This document shows positions 28,195 through 35,192 of a DNA stretch of 35,192 nt, in pieces (the stretch's first letter is position 1; every line of letters starts with the position of its first letter). Made by a program: the position numbers and the translations under genes. The notes below the pieces were generated by a model. The model was not told the origin of the DNA, ran no database searches, and saw only the letters and a list, made by a program, of their open reading frames with translations. Source of the DNA: an uncultured Ruminococcus sp. (lineage in GTDB: Bacteria > Bacillota > Clostridia > Oscillospirales > Acutalibacteraceae); the NCBI GenBank assembly GCA_902796225.1, contig CADBOO010000087.1, positions 1 to 35,192 on the forward strand. The letters are read 5' to 3'.

Positions 28195-29793
28195 ATGAAA
28201 AAACAGTTCGCCAAAATCCTAGCCGTCCTGCCGGTCATACTGGTGCTGATGCTGACGGTTTTCATCACGTCGCCTGCGGCAAAAACACAGCTGAAGACCC
28301 CTGTCCTCAAAACGCCGTACTGCAACGCGACCGGCGTCAGGGTCAGTTGGAATAAGGTCAGCAGCGCGCAGAAATACCGCGTCTTCTTCAAGATCGGCTC
28401 CTCGTCGTGGAGAAAGCTCGCCGATACGACCAAAACCTGTTATCAGCACAAAATGGCTTACACCGGCAAGCTGACCTACACCGTCCGCTGTATCTCAAAG
28501 GACGGCAAAACCAATACAAGCGATTTTGATCACAAGGGCAAAGCCGTCACGGTCGTCAAAGCGCCGGCTCTCAGCTTCACCGACACGTCACGCGGGACGG
28601 TCATCAGCTGGCGCACAAGAAACGGCGCATCCTATTACCGGATCTTTATCAAGACGAACGGCACATGGAAAACCCTTGCCACCACCAATCAGTCAAAATA
28701 CCTGCACACGACTGCCCCCGTGAATACGACGGGTTACTACAAGATCCAGTGTCTGAACAGCGCCTGCAAAGCTGTCGGCGCATGCTCACCGACGCAAAGC
28801 CACTATCATTCCGTCGTCCGCAGCAGCGGATATACCAACATCATGTTTGCAGACGACATATACCGCACGCTGGGCAAACGCACCGTCGTTCCGAATTATC
28901 CGAACCGTGCGCTCAACCGCTGTAACGCTGCGACGATCCTTTGCAAAGCGCTGGGCTATTCTTCCCGCGCAGCGTACCTCAGCCTCAGCGATACGACCAA
29001 CACCGCGATGAAGACCGTCACCTTTTACGGCTGCTTCTATCCGGACGAAAAGAACCGGATCTATCCGGCTGCCATCGTGACGAACGCAGAGTACAATCGG
29101 ATGATCACCGACGCAAGCCGGTACAAGCTGCTCAGCGGCAAGACCGCACTCGCCTTCGGCGACAGCATCATGTACGGTATGGGCAACAGCGGTTACGGCG
29201 ACTGCCGCATGATCGCCGAAAAATACGGGATGAGATTCTACCGCTATGCGATCAACGGCGCGACATTCAGCACCCTGGATAACGGACGCAGACACATTTC
29301 CGAAGAAATCACCCGCGCGGCTGCCGACGGCAGAAAAGCAGACGTTATCTTCCTCAACGGCGCGACCAACGACGTCAAGCTGTGCGCTTCGTCATCTGCG
29401 CCCGATACGTATGATACAAACTCGCCGGAGAGCAGCGCCTATGTGATCGGCTTCCGTCAGTCGATGCAGCTGCTCGCCAACTACTGGAAAAACGTTCCGG
29501 TGATCTATATCCGCGCGCACAATATCGAAAGCTGTCCCGACAGGCTTGAAACAGCAATGGGTGAATACGGCGTTATGATCGCAAGAAGCTACGGCGCAGC
29601 TGCTGTCGATGTTTTCAGCAGCACCGACTTCAACACCTCCAAAGCGGCGATCAGAGAACGCTACACCGTCTACCGATCCGAACTCGGCAGGTGCGACGGC
29701 ACCCATCCCACCTACCTCGGCTACACCACCTACTATATCCCGCTTGTCGCAGATCAGCTCGACTCGATCTTTCGCAATTGCATCATCTGCTGA
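28195..29793 (+). CDS. Secreted FN3-like / SLH-like / SGNH hydrolase protein 1
   Basis: A 532-aa protein with a signal peptide (residues 1 to about 29: positively charged start, hydrophobic core, AA at the end). Two FN3-like repeats of about 85 aa follow, with the repeated YRVFxK...WxKLADT...YTVRCIS pattern. Next is a region resembling one S-layer-homology repeat (ILCKALGYS...YPDEKNRIYPAAIVTNAEYNRM). The C-terminal half is an SGNH/GDSL esterase: GDSIMYG (S324), GATFST, NGATND (N388-D393), DGTHP (D501, H504). Such enzymes deacylate or deacetylate cell-wall or plant polysaccharides. It has no promoter of its own in the 14-nt gap after the PHP gene. It is a shorter paralogue of the next protein. 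Confidence 0.87.
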   Translation: MKKQFAKILAVLPVILVLMLTVFITSPAAKTQLKTPVLKTPYCNATGVRVSWNKVSSAQKYRVFFKIGSSSWRKLADTTKTCYQHKMAYTGKLTYTVRCISKDGKTNTSDFDHKGKAVTVVKAPALSFTDTSRGTVISWRTRNGASYYRIFIKTNGTWKTLATTNQSKYLHTTAPVNTTGYYKIQCLNSACKAVGACSPTQSHYHSVVRSSGYTNIMFADDIYRTLGKRTVVPNYPNRALNRCNAATILCKALGYSSRAAYLSLSDTTNTAMKTVTFYGCFYPDEKNRIYPAAIVTNAEYNRMITDASRYKLLSGKTALAFGDSIMYGMGNSGYGDCRMIAEKYGMRFYRYAINGATFSTLDNGRRHISEEITRAAADGRKADVIFLNGATNDVKLCASSSAPDTYDTNSPESSAYVIGFRQSMQLLANYWKNVPVIYIRAHNIESCPDRLETAMGEYGVMIARSYGAAAVDVFSSTDFNTSKAAIRERYTVYRSELGRCDGTHPTYLGYTTYYIPLVADQLDSIFRNCIIC

Positions 29794-29797
29794 CTTG

Positions 29798-29825
29798 ACC
29801 GCTTCCGCTTTGGAGGCGGTTTTTT
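29798..29825 (+). terminator. Terminator of the DRTGG-to-SGNH1 operon
   Basis: ACCGCTTCC (29798-29806) and GGAGGCGGT (29812-29820) with a 5-nt loop, followed by TTTTT. Confidence 0.9.
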
Positions 29826-29899
29826 CTGTTATGTATCCGAACGCCGGAAATCAGGCATGATCTTTCGCAAAAAAACTGCGTAATTCTTGCCGCAGAGTG

Positions 29900-29928
29900 T
29901 AGACACTATCTGTATTTTGTGGTATAGT
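29900..29928 (+). promoter_or_regulatory. Promoter of SGNH protein 2
   Basis: TAGACA (29900-29905), 17-nt spacer, TATAGT (29923-29928). Confidence 0.72.
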
Positions 29929-29978
29929 AATTGTGTATGTACGACATTTTGCGGGGGATTCCGCGGGAAAGGAAGAGT

Positions 29979-32633
29979 ATGAAACAGTCACTCAGAAAAA
30001 TCGCATATTGTCTGCCTGTTCTGGTTGTACTGCTGACCGTCTTTCTCACCATGCCGACCGCACAGGCGGCACAGCTCAGAACCCCTGTGCTGAAAGCGCC
30101 CGTCAACACCGTATCCGGCGTCAAGGTAAGCTGGAACAAGGTACCGGGCGCACAGAAATACCGCGTTTATGTCAAAGCCGGCGCCTCTGCCTCGTGGAAA
30201 AAGCTCGCCGATACCACCGCCGTATCCTATCTGCACAAAACCGCGCAGTCCGGCACTGCCTATACCTACACCGTGCGGTGCATCTCGAAGGACGCTAGGC
30301 GCATGATGAGCGCATACGACACGAAAGGCAAACGGATCACCTACCTCAAAGCGCCTGTGATCACATCGCTGCGTATCACGGATACCGGGCCGGCGCTCGC
30401 CTGGAGCGCTGTCAAAGGCGCGGCGCGATACCGTGTTTTTGTCAAGTCGGGAGCATCGACGTGGGTCAAGCTCGCCGACACCTTCGGATGCACATATGTA
30501 CACCGCGGCGCAGCTGCCGGCAGAAAATACACCTACACGGTGCGCTGTATCTCCGCTGACGGCAGACAGTTCACCAGCGCATATGATACGACCGGCAAAG
30601 CCATCACCTATTTCAACACACCCGTGCTGAACCTGACCAACGTGACCGACGGCGTAAAGCTGAGCTGGAACGGTACCAACGGCGCGGTCAATCACCGTGT
30701 CATGATCCGCAGAAACGGCGCCTGGCAAACCGTTGCCGACACTGCCGACGCCTCCTATATCTATCCCGCCGTATCCGGCACGAGATACACCTTTGCCGTC
30801 CGCTGTATCAACGCATCCGGCACTGCCTATACCAGCTGTCTGTCGGAGGAGCAGTCGATCACCTACGTCTCGGCGCCTCAGATCAACGCCGTATCCGACG
30901 AACCCGACGGCGCAAAGATCACCTGGAACGCCGTTGCAGGCGCTGCAAAATACCGTGTGCTGCTCAACGAGGACGGCGACTGGCAGACGCTTGCGGATAC
31001 CGACGCACTCAGCTACACGCATGACGCGGGACACGAAACCTACTGCACCTACGCGGTCTGCTGTCTGGATGAACACGACAGCGTGATCAGCGGCTTCTAC
31101 GCCGAAGGCTACACCCACCTCTACCGCATTCCCGCCGTACTGGACCCGCCGGTCATCAGCGGTTATGATAACCGCGAAAACGGGATCGAATTCCGGTGGA
31201 CGCCGATGGAAGGCGCGGAAAAATACCGTGTGCTGAAGAAGATCGCCGACCGCTGGACGATCCTCGCAGATACCGCCGAAACGTCCTATCTCGATACCGC
31301 CGTATCTACCGGTGAAAGCCTGACCTATACCGTCTGCTGCATCACCGCCGACGGCAGCGCGTATACCAGCGCGTATGATACCGTCGGCAGCCGATTCGTC
31401 TATTTCGGCGCGCCGGGCGTGAAGATCACCGATACCGCCGACGGACTTCTGATCAGTGTCGACGGATGTGCATTTGCATCCGGACACCGCCTGTATATCA
31501 AAAGCGGCGACAGGTGGACAAAGCTTGCCGATACAACGGAAACGACCTACCTGTACACCGGCGTCACCGAGGGCGACGAATACAGCTTTACCGCGTGCTA
31601 CATCGACGAAGACGGCACTCCGCTGGGGCCGTATCACGAAGAAGGCACGACGCATACATTTGTAAAGGATCCCGATAACGTGCTCTATACGATGGAACGA
31701 TTTGCAGCACAGATCAGCGCTGCGACCGGCAACCCCGCCGTCAGCGTCCCTGCGGGAGCGATCCTCAACCGCCGCAATTCCGCCGAGATCCTCTGCAAGG
31801 CGCTCAATTATCCCGCGCTCACCAAAGGCGTCAGCCTGCTGGATTCCGACAGCAGCGACCTCAAGACCGCCGTCTTTCTGGGATTCTTCTATCCCAACGA
31901 AAGCGGCAGGATCTATCCCGAGGCGCCCGTCACCGACGTCGAATACGAAGCGCTGATGACCGAAGTCGGCAGGTATGTCAAGCTCCGCGGCAAGACCGCC
32001 CTGGCATTCGGCGACAGCATCATGTACGGCTACGGCAACAACGGTTACGGATCATGCCGCATCATCTGCGTCAAATACGGGATGAATTTCATCAACTACT
32101 CCGCCTGCGGCGCAACATTCGGCACCTGCAGCAACGGCCGCGTCCATATCTCCGACAGGATCACCGCGGCGCATAACGCGGGCTGCAAGGCGGATATCAT
32201 CCTGCTCAACGGCGGCACCAACGACCTCGTCCTCATCCGTAAAGGGCAGACTCCCGATACCTTTGACCCGAAGAATCCCGCTGCAAGCACCTTCTCGAGG
32301 GGACTGGATTACTCGCTGATGCTGATCCGTTATTTCTGGGGCAATACCCCTGTGCTGTACACCCGCAACCACAACATGGTGGTCAGCAGCGAATCGCTGG
32401 AAAAGCAGCTGGGCGATTACGGGCTGCAGCTCGCAAACAGGTACTACGCAAACACGGTCGATATCTACACCGACACCGATCTTGACACAGAGATCCCCGC
32501 GATGCGCGACCGCTACACGATGTATCGCGACGACCTCGGACGCTGCGACGGCATCCACCCCAACTATCTCGGCTACACCGCCTACTATCTGCCGCCGGAG
32601 ACAAGGATGTTCCTGTCGATCCTGCTGCCCTGA
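29979..32633 (+). CDS. Secreted six-FN3-like / SLH-like / SGNH hydrolase protein 2
   Basis: An 884-aa protein with a signal peptide ending near AQA (residues 1-31). Six FN3-like repeats of about 85-90 aa run to about residue 563, each with the WxK..G...YRV core and YTVRCI-type strand. An SLH-like segment follows (AEILCKALNYP...YPNESGRIYPEAPVTDVEYEALM), then an SGNH esterase: GDSIMYG (S680), GATFGT, NGGTND, DGIHP (D857, H860). It is a longer paralogue of protein 1 with four more repeats. The ATG at 29979 has AAAGGA upstream; an upstream in-frame TTG lies in the leader. It probably sits at the cell surface and acts on polysaccharide esters; binding by the FN3-like repeats is inferred. Confidence 0.88.
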   Translation: MKQSLRKIAYCLPVLVVLLTVFLTMPTAQAAQLRTPVLKAPVNTVSGVKVSWNKVPGAQKYRVYVKAGASASWKKLADTTAVSYLHKTAQSGTAYTYTVRCISKDARRMMSAYDTKGKRITYLKAPVITSLRITDTGPALAWSAVKGAARYRVFVKSGASTWVKLADTFGCTYVHRGAAAGRKYTYTVRCISADGRQFTSAYDTTGKAITYFNTPVLNLTNVTDGVKLSWNGTNGAVNHRVMIRRNGAWQTVADTADASYIYPAVSGTRYTFAVRCINASGTAYTSCLSEEQSITYVSAPQINAVSDEPDGAKITWNAVAGAAKYRVLLNEDGDWQTLADTDALSYTHDAGHETYCTYAVCCLDEHDSVISGFYAEGYTHLYRIPAVLDPPVISGYDNRENGIEFRWTPMEGAEKYRVLKKIADRWTILADTAETSYLDTAVSTGESLTYTVCCITADGSAYTSAYDTVGSRFVYFGAPGVKITDTADGLLISVDGCAFASGHRLYIKSGDRWTKLADTTETTYLYTGVTEGDEYSFTACYIDEDGTPLGPYHEEGTTHTFVKDPDNVLYTMERFAAQISAATGNPAVSVPAGAILNRRNSAEILCKALNYPALTKGVSLLDSDSSDLKTAVFLGFFYPNESGRIYPEAPVTDVEYEALMTEVGRYVKLRGKTALAFGDSIMYGYGNNGYGSCRIICVKYGMNFINYSACGATFGTCSNGRVHISDRITAAHNAGCKADIILLNGGTNDLVLIRKGQTPDTFDPKNPAASTFSRGLDYSLMLIRYFWGNTPVLYTRNHNMVVSSESLEKQLGDYGLQLANRYYANTVDIYTDTDLDTEIPAMRDRYTMYRDDLGRCDGIHPNYLGYTAYYLPPETRMFLSILLP

Positions 32634-32646
32634 TACCGACGTTCAT

Positions 32647-32686
32647 GACCATACTGCCGACCCCTCGTCGGCGGTGTGGTCTTTTT
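32647..32686 (+). terminator. Terminator of SGNH protein 2
   Basis: A 15-bp stem with two G-U pairs (32647-32661 with 32667-32681), 5-nt loop, then TTTTT. Confidence 0.92.
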
Positions 32687-32855
32687 GTATTCTCCGGCAG
32701 GCTGCATCCGGTTTACCGCCGCGAAAACAGCGGTATTTTACACAAAAATCTCCTGCAGATTTTGTACACTATTTTCCCGCTTTTTCTCTTTTCGAAAATT
32801 GGATGATATTTAGCAAATACGCCTGCAAATTCCGTAGTTTTTTGCAAGATTTTTA
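32687..32855. other. Noncoding, AT-rich region upstream of the hnd promoter
   Basis: No gene. It contains CCGC-N7-GCGG (32718-32732), a perfect 7-bp inverted repeat AAAATCT-CCTGC-AGATTTT (32745-32763) about 95 bp upstream of the hnd -35 box, and T-rich tracts. Possible operator or upstream activating region. Confidence 0.45.
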
Positions 32856-32884
32856 TAGACATTCACACGGATTTATGTTATATT
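32856..32884 (+). promoter_or_regulatory. Promoter of the hnd operon
   Basis: TAGACA (32856-32861), 17-nt spacer, TATATT (32879-32884) with TG one base upstream (extended -10). Confidence 0.78.
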
Positions 32885-32890
32885 ATACGT

Positions 32891-33011
32891 GTATGTATAG
32901 TTGAATTTTCGCTACGATTCAGGTACATCAAAAAACCGACCGGTGAACGCCGCTGCACGGGATCCAGATCGTGCCGTGACGGGCATCGGGACTAATTAAG
33001 GAGGAAGTAAG
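32891..33011 (+). other. Structured 5' leader of the hnd mRNA
   Basis: About 120 nt of leader. The clearest stem is GCACG-(GG)-ATC (32955-32964) with GAT-CGTGC (32967-32974), an 8-bp helix with a 2-nt bulge and 2-nt loop. A second small stem, GCC...GGGC, follows, and an AAGGAGG site is 6-7 nt before the ATG. I do not recognise a known riboswitch class. Confidence 0.45.
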
Positions 33012-33512
33012 ATGCAAAAGAAAATCAGCAGCCTGCCCTTTCAGGGAACACCTGAACAGGAAGAAAAGCTGAAGGCGGTCATCGCGCAGTATCAGGACGA
33101 TCCCGGCGCTGTCATGCCCGTGCTTCAGGAGGCTCAGGAGATCTACGGCTACCTGCCGCTGGAGGTCCAGACCATGATAGCCGACGGGCTGAACGTTCCG
33201 CTTGACGAGGTCTACGGCGTATCCACGTTCTACAGCCAGTTCGCTCTCTCGCCCAAGGGCAAGTATCATATCAGCGTGTGCCTGGGCACCGCCTGCTATG
33301 TCAAGGGATCCGGCGACGTGCTGAACAAGCTCAGCGAAGAGCTGGGTATCGAGGCTGAGGAATGCACTCTCGACGGCAACTTCTCGCTGACTGCGTGCCG
33401 CTGCATCGGCGCGTGCGGTCTGGCGCCTGTCATGACGATCAACGACGACGTCTACGGCAGACTGACCATCGACGAGGTTCCCGGCATTCTGAAGAAGTAC
33501 AAGGGAGCATAA
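33012..33512 (+). CDS. hndA: NuoE-like [2Fe-2S] subunit of bifurcating-type hydrogenase
   Basis: A 166-aa thioredoxin-like ferredoxin subunit. The N-terminal helical segment and EVYGVSTFYSQFALSPKGKYHISVCLGTACYVKGS are typical of NuoE. The [2Fe-2S] ligands are C90-x4-C95 and C131-x3-C135 (CRCIGAC). In HndABCD/HydABC complexes this subunit passes electrons between the flavin subunit and the hydrogenase. The ATG at 33012 is fixed by AAGGAGG. It shares one base with the next gene (TAATG). Confidence 0.95.
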   Translation: MQKKISSLPFQGTPEQEEKLKAVIAQYQDDPGAVMPVLQEAQEIYGYLPLEVQTMIADGLNVPLDEVYGVSTFYSQFALSPKGKYHISVCLGTACYVKGSGDVLNKLSEELGIEAEECTLDGNFSLTACRCIGACGLAPVMTINDDVYGRLTIDEVPGILKKYKGA

Positions 33513-34066
33513 TGAGAGAGCTATCCCTCAACGTCATGGATGTGGCGCAGAATTCTGTCAGGGCTCAGGCGAGTCTTGTCAGGATCGACGTCAGCGAAAG
33601 CGACCGTGAGGACAACCTCACCATCGCGATCAGCGACAACGGCTGCGGCATGACCGACGAACAGGTACAGCAAGTCATCGATCCGTTTTTTACGACGCGC
33701 ACCACGCGTAAGGTCGGCTTAGGCGTTCCGCTGTTCAAGCTCAGCGCCGAACAGACAGGCGGCTCCTTTGATATCAAATCAAAGGTCGGCGAGGGTACCG
33801 TTACCACCGCCAGCTATGTCAAGTCAAGCGTTGATATGACCCCGCTGGGAGATATCAACGACACGGTAAAGATCCTCATCCAGTGCAACCCCGATATCGA
33901 CTTTGTCTTTACCCACTCGACCGACCTCGGCTCGTTTGCCCTCGATACCAGAGAACTCAGGGAAGTCCTCGAGGGCGTCAGCCTCGACACGCCGGATGTG
34001 CTCGCATGGATCGCACAATTCTTGGAAGAAAATACCCAAAACATATATGGAGGTGCAGAAAATTGA
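33512..34066 (+). CDS. Histidine-kinase-like ATPase in the hnd operon
   Basis: A 184-aa GHKL ATPase. LNVMDVAQNSVRA is the N-box (N14), DNGCGM the G1 box (D42), PFFTTR the F-box and GLGVPLFK the G2 box. The conserved phospho-acceptor His domain of histidine kinases is absent, and so are transmembrane segments. The last 70 residues, after STTDLG-like strands, are specific to this subgroup. The gene sits between hndA and hndB in many clostridial hydrogenase operons, so a role in regulating or assembling the complex is likely but unproven. The start is ATG 33512, overlapping hndA by one base; frames reaching further upstream read through hndA and are not real. Confidence 0.9.
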   Translation: MRELSLNVMDVAQNSVRAQASLVRIDVSESDREDNLTIAISDNGCGMTDEQVQQVIDPFFTTRTTRKVGLGVPLFKLSAEQTGGSFDIKSKVGEGTVTTASYVKSSVDMTPLGDINDTVKILIQCNPDIDFVFTHSTDLGSFALDTRELREVLEGVSLDTPDVLAWIAQFLEENTQNIYGGAEN

Positions 34067-34434
34067 AATCATTAGCTGAATTACAGGCTATCAGGGACAG
34101 AGCTAAGGCTCAGCTTGATCTCAGAAGAGAGAATCCCAACGCTGCCAGAGTGCTGGTCGGTATGGCTACCTGCGGTATCGCCGCCGGCGCGCGTCCCGTT
34201 CTGAACGCTTTTACGGAAGAGATCGCCAAGCGCGGTCTGACAAAGGACGTCACCGTCACACAGACCGGCTGCATCGGTATCTGCCAGTATGAGCCCGTCG
34301 TCGAGATCGAGATCCCCGGCGAAGAAAAGGTCACCTATGTCAAGGTGGCTCCCGAGATGGTGCCGCGCATCGTCAGCGACCATCTTGTCCATCACCAAGT
34401 CGTGTCCGAATACACCATCGGCGCTATCAAATAA
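34063..34434 (+). CDS. hndB: [2Fe-2S] ferredoxin-like subunit HndB
   Basis: A 123-aa thioredoxin-like protein from a TTG start. The start is set by GGAGGT (34049-34054) 8 nt upstream and by overlap with the previous stop (TTGA, same bases as an ATGA junction). VGMATCGIAAGARPVLNAF (C37) and QTGCIGIC (C70, C74) are typical of the HndB group. Only three cysteines are visible where a [2Fe-2S] site needs four ligands; this may be normal for the subgroup. Next to hndC, with an AAGGAGG site in the 12-nt gap. Confidence 0.9.
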   Translation: MKSLAELQAIRDRAKAQLDLRRENPNAARVLVGMATCGIAAGARPVLNAFTEEIAKRGLTKDVTVTQTGCIGICQYEPVVEIEIPGEEKVTYVKVAPEMVPRIVSDHLVHHQVVSEYTIGAIK

Positions 34435-34446
34435 GGAGGTCAATGC

Positions 34447-35192
34447 ATGTATCGTTCTAATGTGCTGGTTTGCGGCGGTACCGGCTGTACCTCGTCGCAC
34501 AGCTTACTGATCGCCGAGAAGCTCAAGGAAGAGCTTGCGGCTAAAGGACTGGATAAGGAAGTAAACGTCATCACCACCGGATGCTTCGGTCTGTGTGCGC
34601 TGGGCCCCATCATGGTCGTTTACCCCGAAGGCTCCTTCTACTCCATGGTCAAGGTCGAGGACGTTCCCGAGATCGTCGAGGAACACCTCAACAAGGGCCG
34701 TATCGTCACCCGTCTTCTGTATCAGGAGACCGTTGAAGAAGACACCATCAAATCTCTGAATAAAACCGCTTTCTATGAGAAGCAGAAGCGCGTCGCGCTG
34801 CGCAACTGCGGCGTGATCGACCCCGAGAAGATCGACGACTATATCGCCAACGACGGTTATGCCGCACTGGGCAAGGTGCTGACCGAGATGACCCCCGAAC
34901 AGGTCATCCAGACCATGCTCGACTCCGGTCTCAGAGGCAGAGGCGGCGCAGGCTTCCCCACCGGTCTGAAGTGGAAGTTCGCCGCGGGCAACGACGCCGA
35001 TCAGAAGTACGTCTGCTGTAACGCCGACGAAGGCGACCCCGGCGCGTTCATGGATCGTTCCGTCCTCGAGGGCGACCCCCACGTTGTGCTGGAAGCTATG
35101 GCGATCGCAGGCTATGCCATCGGCGCAAGCCAGGGCTACATCTACGTTCGTGCAGAGTATCCGATCGCTGTCAAGCGTCTGCAGATCGCGAT
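34447..35192 (+). CDS. hndC: NuoF-like NAD(P)/FMN subunit HndC (3' end outside window)
   Basis: The first 248 residues of a larger flavoprotein; the family is about 600 aa, so most of it lies beyond the right edge. The N-terminus is a thioredoxin-like [2Fe-2S] domain (C9-x4-C14, C46-x3-C50). The FMN/NAD(H) domain begins with GLRGRGGAGFPTGLKW and CCNADEGDPGAFMDRSVLEGDPH. It accepts or donates electrons with NAD(P)H in the bifurcating hydrogenase. The ATG at 34447 has AAGGAGGT upstream; an ATG four bases earlier is out of frame and leads to a stop after five codons. hndD, the catalytic hydrogenase, should follow. Confidence 0.95.
   Translation, partial: MYRSNVLVCGGTGCTSSHSLLIAEKLKEELAAKGLDKEVNVITTGCFGLCALGPIMVVYPEGSFYSMVKVEDVPEIVEEHLNKGRIVTRLLYQETVEEDTIKSLNKTAFYEKQKRVALRNCGVIDPEKIDDYIANDGYAALGKVLTEMTPEQVIQTMLDSGLRGRGGAGFPTGLKWKFAAGNDADQKYVCCNADEGDPGAFMDRSVLEGDPHVVLEAMAIAGYAIGASQGYIYVRAEYPIAVKRLQIA

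Noticed and set aside
28304-31650. CRISPR-like or tandem-repeat array in the SGNH genes
   Set aside because: The repetition is at protein level (FN3-like modules of about 85-90 aa) with diverged DNA; there are no short identical repeats with spacers.
29988-31655. A 555-codon open frame on the minus strand opposite the second SGNH gene
   Set aside because: It arises from the repetitive FN3-like coding sequence and has no ribosome site or recognisable domain; the sense frame has a signal peptide and catalytic motifs.
32891-33011. Known riboswitch (c-di-GMP, molybdenum cofactor, THF or SAM) in the hnd leader
   Set aside because: None of the conserved core sequences I remember for these classes is present. 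Only generic hairpins can be supported.
33362-33511. A 50-residue N-terminal extension of the hnd-operon HATPase
   Set aside because: It lies fully inside hndA in another frame; the ATG at 33512 gives a normal TAATG junction and starts at the N-box helix.
1-35192. Prophage, integrative element or insertion sequence in the window
   Set aside because: No integrase, transposase, terminase or att-like direct repeats at a tRNA were found, and the codon style is uniform apart from the short AT-rich islands reported.

Overview
The window looks like a chromosomal segment of a strictly anaerobic Clostridia, probably Oscillospiraceae/Ruminococcus-like. The evidence is an oxygen-sensitive class III ribonucleotide reductase (nrdDG), a bifurcating-type [FeFe]-hydrogenase operon, consensus sigma-A promoters with 17-bp spacers, strong Shine-Dalgarno sites and, by eye, slightly over 50% GC. 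The assignment rests on gene content only. No rRNA, tRNA, CRISPR array, transposase or phage gene was seen.

Left part (1-10.4 kb). The 3' end of a glycogen synthase is followed by a minus-strand XRE/DUF2975 pair with two identical operator palindromes around its promoter. Next comes a tightly packed minus-strand trio: HAD hydrolase, acyl-ACP thioesterase and C39-like cysteine peptidase. A plus-strand zinc unit follows: an SmtB-type ArsR repressor with its operator, then a P1B-2 ATPase. A minus-strand TetR/ABC exporter operon has a palindromic operator on its -10 box. A divergently transcribed O-antigen-ligase-like membrane protein closes this part.

Middle part (10.4-24.2 kb). One eight-gene minus-strand housekeeping operon runs alr, polA, ywlE-like phosphatase, rimI, tsaD, transglutaminase-like lipoprotein, ruvX and UPF0291. 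A TetR regulator, a PutP-type sodium/solute symporter and nrdD-nrdG lie on the plus strand. The nrdD upstream region carries two NrdR-like boxes and helically phased TTACA repeats.

Right part (24.4-35.2 kb). This is a hydrogenase/redox-signalling locus: DRTGG protein, anti-sigma-like ATPase, a putatively sensory [FeFe]-hydrogenase whose proton-transfer cysteine is replaced by alanine, an unknown 118-aa protein, a second DRTGG protein and a PHP phosphoesterase. After two large secreted FN3/SLH-like/SGNH proteins come hndA, a second histidine-kinase-like ATPase, hndB and the start of hndC. The SGNH pair splits what otherwise reads as one functional locus.

The two observations I would follow first are these. 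One is the sensory-like hydrogenase module, which has two HATPase proteins without any visible phospho-acceptor domain. The other is a short motif, TTCT-N5-AGAA, found eight times inside seven different reading frames. It is always in the same codon phase (encoding S-x-x-E) and is written in rare AT-rich codons, even at the invariant motif A of DNA polymerase I.
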